A stretch of 64,000 bases of DNA from Hippophae tibetana (taxonomy: Eukaryota; Streptophyta; Magnoliopsida; Rosales; Elaeagnaceae). How positions within the stretch are numbered: position 1 is the stretch's first letter; each line of letters begins with the position of its first letter. The DNA lies in assembly GCA_037013495.1 (NCBI GenBank), contig CM072811.1, positions 27,861,659 through 27,925,658 on the forward strand, given 5' to 3'. The translations under genes and the position numbers were made by a program. This document shows positions 55,660-64,000 of the stretch, one piece after another. Under the pieces are notes generated by a model. It was not told the DNA's origin, did no database searches, and saw nothing but the letters and a program-made list of their open reading frames with translations.

Positions 55660-56831
55660 AAAAAGAGAGTGAAAAAAACAAAGTGATCATATATGGGCAT
55701 GTGGTGGCAAAGAAGAAAGAATAGACCACAAAACAATTGTGTACAATGTCATGCAGTCCAACCTCTTCTAGGCTTGTCCTACCCTATTGCCTACCCTATA
55801 AGCAACAAGGGGCTCTTTTTCTCTCTCTAATTATGTTATATTACTTGTAATTTGTAAATTTATTTATAGTACTATCTGATAATTTCATTATATACATACA
55901 TGCATGTGGTGTTTTTTTATTGATGATCAAAGAGATACTATTAGTGATTCATAAGTAAATTGAATTGAATTTAAAATCAATAGCATATTCTGAAAATATC
56001 ATCTGTTTAATATTTCAAGTACGTATTATCTGGTAATCTTACTCATTTTTTATTTGTAATTTGTAAATATGATTTAAGAATTGGCTTTGATAAACACCAT
56101 ACCCATGTCAAGTATTTTTTGAGTTTTACAGTATTAGGATTGAAAAATACTGTGTATACAAAAATTTGCATCAATAAATACATTGACATATAATTCAATA
56201 TAAATATTGAAGTGACATGAGTTTCAATTGCATCTAATGTAAAGTACGTATGAGATGAATACGTGCTTACTAAATAGTTTATTATTTAAAAATAATCTTT
56301 TTGTATAATATATTAAAATAAAAAAGTATAGAGAATAAATCACAAGAAAAATAATTAAAATGTGAGAATTAAAAATAATTAGATTAAGAAAAAAGTTAGA
56401 CGTTTGTCAAGTTTTTTTAGAGTTTCCATATTAGCTTTTATCCTAAACTATCAAACGTATAAATTAATGTATATGTTATATTCATGTGAAATGAACATTA
56501 ATTTTGCTAATTCATAAAATTGATAGAAGCAATTTCTTTACGCTGTTTGAAGAGACTAGTATCCACCTAAATGGGTGATGCTAAGCTATCTAACATTCAT
56601 TCTACTTCATTGCAATGAGAGGCTTAGAACCACAGATGTAAAAGTGTTCCTAACGCACACAAAATCAAAACAAAACAAAATAAAACAAAGTGTTATAGAT
56701 AGGTAAGAAGGACTTGGTTCTAGTTTAATTAAACACAAACCATAAAAACATAAGGTATTAGGTTTTAGGAAGAAAAAATATAAGCTACTGCATCTTAGTT
56801 TAGAAGGACACATATTCTTTCTCACTTTTTT

Positions 56832-56888
<57 letters not shown>

Positions 56889-57460
56889 TAGCTTTATTAT
56901 AAAAACCATTTTATAAGTATAAAATATTTTAAATTCAAATTTTATATGAACTTGGCTATCTTTAGTTAAAAAATAGTAAAACTATAACAAATCTTGCATT
57001 TTGATACTTATTTGTTTAAAAAATTCATTATTATATTTTTTAACTAATTTATTTGTGAGTATTTTTTAACTTTCATTATATTTTTCGAAATAATATTACA
57101 CATATTAAGAATTGGTCATCTAACCTTTAATTTGTGTACTTTACAAAATGATTTTGGTATCATTATACTACAAGAATACATGATAAGTACTATGGCTCTC
57201 ATTCATTAAAAAGTAGAAACACAAATCAAAATATTTGTGGTATCAAATAAGCCGACCATGAGTTATTATCTTGCGTCTTTTTCCAAATGATCTCCGATGC
57301 GTTGTTGAGCCTAAACACATGCTATGTACTATGGCACTTGTTTAATTTATTCCTTTCCTTTGCTTCCCCTTTAACCTATGCTTCTTCGGCCCGTCAAACA
57401 GTAGTTTCAATTAGGGATAAAAATGTAGGAGTTTTTTTAAAGTTGAATTGATAAGTACCT
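55660..57460. other. SAUR upstream region and AT-rich spacer
   Basis: A TACCCTATTGCCTACCCTATAAG direct repeat lies at about 55780-55802. A perfect TA microsatellite of about 21 units lies at 56838-56880. No other gene or element recognised. Confidence 0.45.
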
Positions 57461-58272
57461 TTTTTGAAGTAGATTTATATGTTTATCGTATTATCATCAC
57501 GTAAATCTTATAAACTATTATCAAACAACATATCAAAAGGAACAACACAACCGTATCCCTTTAATACTTAAATTAATATTTAAATAAATTTATTGACATA
57601 AAGGATAAAAAATTTAAAATTTACTTATACTTACCATTTAAAGGTGTAAAAGACTTATTTATAAGCTTAGAACAATGTAATTTTGTAAATAATTATTATT
57701 TATTAATTAATTAATATTTATATTATTTACATTAATTTAGATATTTAGTAAATAAGTTATTTAATATATAATAATCTTTCATAAATCATTAAAATATATT
57801 TTATATTAAATTCAAGAAGTTTGTCATGAATTGTTTATTCTGAATTCAAATTGTACACTGATCATACTTATTTGTCTTTTCAATGTGGATGTAGACCAAT
57901 CAAATGGGGCCACACATATTAGGTGATTTTTCCAATCAAATGTTAAGTGGTCTATTTATGAGGTTGTGTACATCTCTATTATTTCTAAACTCTTTGTTTG
58001 GCAAACTTTTTGAATGCATCAAGCAATGAACATTTTTTGAATGTCAATCTGTAAAGAGTGTAGCCTTCATCTCTTTTACTTAGGGATTGTGTGATTGAGT
58101 GCTTTAATCACAAGTCCTACATCTATGGAGATATCTCATGACCTTTGGCAATCTCATGCTAGTTATTGATATTTGGTTAGTAAGTCCTCAAGTGTGAAGG
58201 AGGTAGTACCTTGCTTCTTCTCACGGCGAGCTTAACCAAGTGTTAATATCTAGATCTTGTACTATATTCACT

Positions 58273-58660
58273 ATGGGGGTCGAAAGGGTTACGTGTCCAC
58301 TCCATTTTTCACACAAGTCTTAATTCATTAAGACATTTGAGCCATTATTTGGATCCTAAATCATCGTCACCATGGGCACCAAAGGTGTTTTATGCCAGCT
58401 TCATTTTCCACATAAGAATTAGTTTATTGAGCCAACGGTGAGGTGTGAAAAAGTGTGCAAATTTCAGGATCCTAGATCGACATCGATGTGGACATCAAAA
58501 GGGATGTGTGCTTGCTTCATTTTTTGAAAAGGACTTAGTCCATTGAGACACTAATGCCATTGTTTGGATCTTGGATCATCGTTATTATGGGCACCGAATG
58601 GGATGTGTGCCCACTTTATTTTCCACACGACATATCCATTAAGATAATGATATGGGGAAG
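58273..58660. repeat. Tandem array, about four diverged ~100 bp units
   Basis: Each unit contains a GGGCACC(A/G)AA.GG.TGT phrase, a TTCATTTTCCACAC phrase, CATT(A/G)AGACA, and GGATC(C/T)T..ATCATCGT. Copies start at about 58276, 58373, 58487 and 58587. It lies in the 3' internal part of the minus-strand element. Confidence 0.7.
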
Positions 58661-58804
58661 GCATAATGTGCTTGGTTCCTGGTAAGACATAATCACTACT
58701 GAGCCATAAGTAGGAGTTACTATTATTCTTGGGTGTAATTTTAGTGTCATAATGTACCTAAAGTATTAAATAGGGAAGGTGTTTCCTTCCTATGACGGTG
58801 CTTG

Positions 58805-59075
58805 GTTGCATGACGTTATGTATCGAGGCCCCATGTGGTAGTGGTGGTTATTGAATGGTTTTTGGGAAAGGTGTGACCGTCTTGATCAAGTGTAATACCA
58901 AGTGACATTATGTGCCAACCTATGTAGGATGGTGGTTATTGCATGGATTTGGGATAAGGTTTGTCTTTCTTAATCCAATGTAGGCTTGAGTAACACTGTT
59001 CATTGAGCCCGCTTGGGGTGGTAGTTGCGATATGGATATGATGGAAAATGTGTCCTTTTTGATCCACTATATTCT
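58805..59075. repeat. Tandem array, about three ~95 bp units
   Basis: The units share TGAC(A/G)TTATGT..., (GG)TAGTGGTGGTTATTG.ATGG, a TTTGGGA(A/T)AAGG phrase and CTTGATCAAGTGTA-like ends (about 58810, 58897, 58988). The sequence is distinct from the preceding array. Confidence 0.65.
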
Positions 59076-59214
59076 TGTATTCTTTGGTTCTCCCGATTAC
59101 ATCTTTTGACCTTGTTGGATCCCCATGTTGTAACACTCATGAGAATCCTTATGTTATCCTATGATGATGTTGATTCCCATTTCTATCAAGAACTTAATTT
59201 TTAGATGATAAGTG

Positions 59215-59400
59215 AATGATACACTCTGATGATATGTAGAAATGGTTGTCATAGGATGCAATTATAGGTTGAGGGATAACTAACTACAAGGAAGTTAACC
59301 ATCAGGTGATAAATGGATGATATTGCCTATTGGCATATATAAATGATTGTCCTATGATGCAATTATATGTTGAGGGATAATCAAATGCCAGGAAGTTAAT
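59215..59400. repeat. Tandem duplication of a ~100 bp unit
   Basis: TGATGCAATTATA(G/T)GTTGAGGGATAA..CAGGAAGTTAA-type text occurs twice (about 59250-59300 and 59355-59400), each preceded by GATAA(G/A)TG(A/G)ATGAT. Confidence 0.65.
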
Positions 59401-59499
59401 AATCGTTAGAGTCCTAGTGGCACATCCTTCCTTAATGATGATTAAGAGCTCAACAATGCCTACAATGTTAAGAGGTTTGTCAAACTTATAAAAGAGCCT

Positions 59500-61400
59500 T
59501 TACTAGTTGGAAAGGATACTATAACCTCATTTGTTTTCATGAAACCATGAACAAGATGTCCACCAACAACATGTGAATCATATTGTTTGCAACTTGCAAG
59601 GTGATGACTAAAACATTATAATGTGGATGCATTAGTCGCCCAGCTTTCTTCTCAGTAAATACCAAGTCTTCCCCAATGATCCTGGGAACTCTAAATGATG
59701 TTGAACATCTCTTGGCTAACAGGAAGCCCCATGGTGTTCTTCTTCCTTTCATAGTGAATGTCCCCACCGGTTGGTTCTCTCAGGATCATGTAAACCTCAT
59801 TCATCATTAAAGGTCTACCTTTCTCTACCTAGTTTCCTAGGCTGACTATGGTAGTGCCCCTTGGCTAGCACATAGTTCTTTAATAGCTTTTTTTTGAATC
59901 CAATACTATATCCTCTCTTTTTTTAATTTCCCAAAAATCTTCATTGTTGTAACCAAAGTTATAGTGGTACTTGCAAAATTGGTTCTAGTTCTGTTCAGTT
60001 ACGGAACCTTTCATTATCTTGGGATCTCTAAAGAGTTCAAAGTTTTATACCTACATCCAAATTTATTCCCAGTGTGTGTTTAAAAGGACAAACTTCTTGA
60101 ACTCAGCTCTAAGCCAGGACTTTCTAGCCCTCATTGATCTGTAAATTCTTGGGCTCATCTTTTGCCTTTCTTTTTTGGGTATAGTTTCTTGATCCATCCC
60201 TGTGGTGATTGTCCATGTCCTCTACATTGATTGTTGCTACCACTATCTTGGTCATCTCTTTGTATGATAACCTAAGATGATTTTTTGTTAGTTTGTTCCA
60301 AAAAGGCCCCATTTCGAGACTACAGAATACGTTGACTACCAGTGAATCAAGATAGTCTTCTACCTAGATCATTTAATTGCTAAATAGATCGAAGAATCTT
60401 TAAATGATTCATTCTTTTTTTTGAGTTAGCCCTATCAAATGTGCTAGGGTCTTAGGTAGCCTTCTCTTGGCAGAAAATGAGTGACGAGTTGCCTTGCAAA
60501 TTCTATAAAGTTCCTAATTGTCCTTGGCTTTAGGGTTCTTTGCCAAACTCAAGCCTTCCCTACTAGTGTCATAGAGAATTCCCTATAGCTGACAGTATCA
60601 TTGTATGCATAGAAGTTCACTCAATCTCTAAAAGGGCCTAGGTTTGCCAACGGGTCAGAGTGCCTATTATATGTCCCAAAGGTAGGTAGCTTGAATTTTC
60701 TTCCTAAATGAATGTATAAGACCTCTTGAAGTGAAAGAATCTTGAGTGGAGTTTGTGTAGTCCAAACAATCTTTTCTTTATTCAATTGTTGCTTCATTAT
60801 CTAGAGTCAATGCTCTAACTTCTAAATTGGTAGGATTGGTCCAAAATGATCACCCACTCTTGATGGAGATTCCCTTACCAAAGTGTGCAAGACACTTGGC
60901 CTTAAGGTGATCCCTCAAGTTTGTGTGTCTGGTGCACTAACGCTCTGGATTCAATTGACTCCTACCAACTTAGGCGGTGATTGCTAGAGGTATTGAGAGG
61001 TAAGCATCATCGTCATTGCCTTTGACTAGACCCTGGTATTTTGGATCCTAAATATGAAGATCCAATCTGTTACAGACTAGACATCGAGAAATGTTGTTGA
61101 TGTTAGGAAACTGATGTTGTGCCTTTAGAGTGTTATGTGACCTAGAGGTTTGGAGTTGTTGAAGATGAAGCTTGGTTGTGCATTAGATCTTGTATGGACC
61201 TGCATCTATTACTCCAACATACCTTCCAAGAGTCCCAACCTTTTTTTCCATGGTTTTCTTCTTGCGCTTGAAGCCTTTTTCTTTCTTTCTTGGTCTTCCT
61301 AGGTGGTATTGGCTTAGTCACCTGGATCTTAGCTTGTGTTTATTTATATAGAGGAGGATGAGAATTCTCAAAACTTTATTGGGAGTTCATCTTAATGACT
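59500..61400 (-). pseudogene. Gypsy-type gag remnant of the LARD-like element
   Basis: Minus-strand frames, broken by stops, include GPFWNKLTKNHLRLSYKEM near 60300 followed by VEDMDNHHRDGSRNY, and a transposon-gag-like stretch upstream (60400-60700). Open pieces at 60124-60312 and 59537-59767 are parts of it. No zinc knuckle, protease or RT was found. Confidence 0.45.
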
Positions 61401-61947
61401 TAGTGGATCGAATGAATTTTTGAAGGAAAATATGGATGAAGAATACGACAAACATGACGAAAAATGTGAAGAACACAATGGATGTTTTTGAGTTTTTTAT
61501 CAACTCAGATCGGTTAAAACATCAAATTTCTTCCCACATATGACACCAAATGTTGAAGCCTACTTCTGTGTTCACGACATTCTTATCACATTGATCCTGT
61601 AAGTCACTAGCAAACAACATTAAAAGGAACGATACCATAAAGTTTTATACCTACTTCGATGCTTAAATCATTGTTCAAATAAATATAATAATAGTAATAT
61701 TATTTTCATTGAATTCAATTTATATTATCATTCATATTTTTATTATATTTTTATTTTATGAATCAAATATGACCTTAATATGTAGTATTAAATTATACTA
61801 TGATTATTTTTAAAATGACCATGCTAAAAGTCTAAATCTACTATCAAAACTCAAAAGTCTATATTACTTTGTTCTCCCATGTTTCTCAAAATTTAAAAGC
61901 TACTATGTACTACAATAACATATATGTATCGTAAGTATTGAGATAAT

Positions 61948-62253
61948 GTGTGTTTGAACCATCATTGTACAATATGTGTGGGGGTATGAATATTTAACTT
62001 TTATTATAAAAAAAAAAAAAGAATGAAAGCAGCTTTTATGCAAATTACAGTGTTTTGGTATACTTGAAAGCACAATCAATCCAAATAAAAACATTAGAAA
62101 CAATGTGTTTGAACCATCATTGTACAATACGCGTATGTATGAAAATTTAACTTTTATTTTAAAAAAAGAAGAATGAAAACAGCTTTTATGCAAATTATAG
62201 TATTTTGGTATACTTGAAAGCACAACCAATCCAAATAAAAGCATTGGAAACAA
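61948..62253. repeat. Recent 156 bp tandem duplication
   Basis: Copy 1 (61948-62103) and copy 2 (62104-62253) both begin TGTGTTTGAACCATCATTGT and end in AAATAAAA.CATT.GAAACAA. They differ by scattered substitutions and a shorter A-run. The open frame across them on the minus strand is a by-product of the repeat. Confidence 0.85.
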
Positions 62254-63544
62254 TCTCTTCTTGATAATTTTCTACATCAATTTCCGTTTCTTTTCCATAT
62301 TTCATGACTATTTCTAGCCCATAAGTAATATTTTATTTTATTTTAGCAAAAAGAAGTAATAATTCACTTTGGTCATTATACGGTGAAAAACACTTTAGAG
62401 CATCATGATAATACTTAATAATACATATGTATTATAAATCTAACGGTTATTAAATTTTTAATAAAATCTAATCAATTACAATGAATCTATACAATTTATT
62501 GATTTTTATACCACAATATATCATATATATATATATATATAATTACTTTTTTATGTTCATCTTCGAAAAAGTTGAAGGACTGCAAAGAAGTGGAGGCTAA
62601 CATATGTAGCCATATAAAACAGAACGTGCAAAATTTTGAAGGATTTAATGAACCAAAATGGCCAATTCGGTTCAGCCATAAAAGGACCACCAAACCGAGA
62701 AGCAAGTTAAAGAATTCAGCAGAAAATTCAGGATTATGAGTCTTGGATATCAAGTGGTCCAAAATCTTGTAACACATTTCCTATATTAAGGACAAATACC
62801 AAATCTTCTATACAATCGCAGTTCAAATGTAAAAATCTTATTGACTCCATGGTCTCTGCACACACACAAGTTACAATTTGATCCTAGCTAGGAGCATATA
62901 AAATACCCATAGGCACTGAAGTGGGCAAAAAAATATCTCTAAATATATCATGAATTCGTGCCTATCCTTATACAATTTATAATTTTTGACTAAATTAATA
63001 AATATATTATCGAATTATGACGTTATCATTTAATTTTAGATCATAAAATTTTTACCATCGAACTCTTAATTAATATTATGAATCTACAGTTATTGGTATA
63101 TGTTTAACGAGGATTAACATCTTATGTGCTTTTAAGCTTTATAGAGTTCATGTCTCTTTCAAGTGGTGAAAAATGTTAATACAAGTTAAACAAATAATGA
63201 TAATAATAAATTCGTAACATTAATTTGAAATTTAATGGTAGATTTATCATAATCCAAAATTTAATGATAAGTTTATATAAATGATCATAATTAAATTATA
63301 TATTTATTAATTTATTCTTTATCTCACTCTATTTAAAAAATATTTGAGATTTGAGTGATTGATTATGAGTATTGATGACTCTATGAAAGTAGAATTATCA
63401 GTATACATTTTTACTTAATATTTGTTTGTTTTATTTAATAATTAGTATTTTTTGGACTAAAAATATAAAAATATGAAATTCATAGTAAAAAAGGTGAAAA
63501 TATAATTTTTGAAATGTTTTGGGATTTTTATGGACTTTTATGAA
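62254..63544. other. AT-rich spacer with one less AT-rich patch
   Basis: 62560-62780 is less AT-rich and open on the minus strand for 93 codons (MCYKILDHLISKTHNP.., then two hydrophobic stretches). No family is recognised; it could be an exon fragment or chance. The rest is AT-rich with a TATATA run near 62523. Confidence 0.35.
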
Positions 63545-64000
63545 CTTTTAACACAAGACCAATGAAAAACTGCCGCATGGACACCACGCAAACAAAGGAG
63601 CTGATTGGGCAAACCACGTGAATGCCATGCCACTAGAAACGCCTAATCGTAGATTGTCGCGTGTGTAGTGTGACGCAATGTTATGCCACGTGTCAAAATA
63701 TGATTCATCTATCCAATGAATTATGTGTGCCACATGTCACACTATTATTGGTTAGCACTATTAATTTTGTTTATTTTGATCTCAATCCTTGATATGAAGC
63801 TAATATGACAGTCCAGATTCCACCTTAGCTATATTTAACTCCTTAATCACCCTATAAGCCCTAAGGAGTCATAATTAACACAACTTTTCATTTTTTGGAG
63901 CCAAGAAGAAAAAAATACAAAAAAATTCAAAAGGAGATACAATTTTGGTAGAGATTCAAGAGGATATTGGTAATACAATTTAAGAGATTTTTTTTATACT
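63545..64000 (+). mobile_element. 5' part of another G-box-bearing LTR, cut by the window end
   Basis: CCACGTG motifs at 63615-63620 and 63691-63696, repeated (A/G)TGCCACRTGTCA phrases with CCAATGAA/ATTGG boxes, a TATA-like CCTATAAGCCC at 63851 and a purine-rich leader follow the same layout as the 731-2695 LTR (G-box cluster, TATAAATAGGG, purine-rich leader). It is probably the same or a sister family. Its start is not defined. Confidence 0.45.

Larger units (their letters stand above)
57461..61700 (-). mobile_element. Gag-only Ty3/gypsy-like (LARD-type) element, minus orientation
   Basis: The right LTR begins at 61551 (TGTTGAAGCCTAC.. on plus), directly preceded on plus by the complement of TTTGGTGTCATATGTGGGAA, a decayed gypsy primer-binding site (normally TGGCGCCGTCTGTGGGGA). 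57461-57595 aligns with 61551-61685 (GAAGTAG/GAAGCCTAC.., CAAACAACAT, AAAAGGAAC, TTAAAT..CAAATAAAT), so it is the other LTR. Between them lie gag remnants and tandem repeats but no pol. The outer LTR borders are unresolved and no target duplication was found. Confidence 0.55.

Noticed and set aside
56607-56909. 100-codon minus-strand frame
   Set aside because: Contains a long Tyr-Ile run from the TA microsatellite; no other support.
61903-62253. 116-codon minus-strand frame with an internal repeat
   Set aside because: The repeat in the peptide is the 156 bp DNA duplication; no homologue recognised.
62496-62777. 93-codon minus-strand frame with hydrophobic stretches
   Set aside because: No recognisable family, ends in a TATATA-derived tail; evidence too thin for a gene call.
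1-64000. CRISPR arrays, bacterial operons, rRNA or intact tRNA genes
   Set aside because: None seen. The tandem arrays have ~100 bp units without spacers, and the tRNA-like motifs at 41132-41460 belong to SINE-like elements.

Overview
The window is nuclear DNA of a flowering plant, almost certainly a eudicot. The evidence is spliced genes with GT-AG introns, AT-rich intergenic DNA, many plant-type transposable elements, a plastid-derived insert and an endogenous caulimovirid. The genes and retroelements would suit a cucurbit, but I cannot prove that from the sequence. About three quarters of the window is mobile-element DNA or AT-rich spacer.

Five host genes can be assembled exon by exon: (1) a six-exon gene for a 204-residue coiled-coil-like protein of unknown function (10123-13513, +); (2) a CCCH zinc-finger protein of the plant C3H6/C3H30 type (24821-36674, +), whose 10.2 kb first intron is full of transposons; (3) a Pin1-type parvulin prolyl isomerase (40887-42259, -); (4) an MSRA5-type methionine sulfoxide reductase homologue with Ser at the catalytic Cys position (44736-48995, -); (5) an intronless SAUR gene (55207-55518, -). 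From memory, the neighbouring pair 3 and 4 is also adjacent in Arabidopsis (At2g18040/At2g18030), so it may be conserved microsynteny.

Layout: 1-5390 is a decayed Ty1/copia element split by a 1,965 bp solo LTR with a 5 bp target duplication and five G-boxes. 5391-9757 is a decayed hAT transposon that itself carries an 8 bp-flanked MITE. 9.8-13.5 kb is gene 1, with two MITEs in its introns. 14.06-14.35 kb is plastid-like DNA. 17.6-24.5 kb is a broken endogenous caulimovirid interrupted by a CACTA transposon with perfect CACTA ends and a 3 bp duplication. 24.5-36.7 kb is the CCCH gene. Nested in its first intron are a chromovirus-like Ty3/gypsy remnant, an unclassified retroelement-like stretch and a Pack-MULE-like element that captured a DEAH-helicase fragment. 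37.2-40.7 kb holds a MITE relic, a second solo LTR with a GC-rich promoter-like core, half of a MULE MITE and a CACTA end. 40.9-49 kb is the PIN1/MSRA5 pair, with SINE-like inserts in the PIN1 intron and a short complete copia element in MSRA5 intron 1. 49-55 kb is AT-rich spacer with a textbook 9 bp-flanked MULE MITE. 55.2-55.5 kb is the SAUR gene. 57.4-61.7 kb is a minus-strand, gag-only LTR element with three tandem-repeat arrays. The window ends inside another G-box-bearing LTR.

No new enzymatic system is evident. The notable content is the density and nesting of elements, several with exact target-site duplications that let the insertion order be read, and their placement inside or next to working genes.
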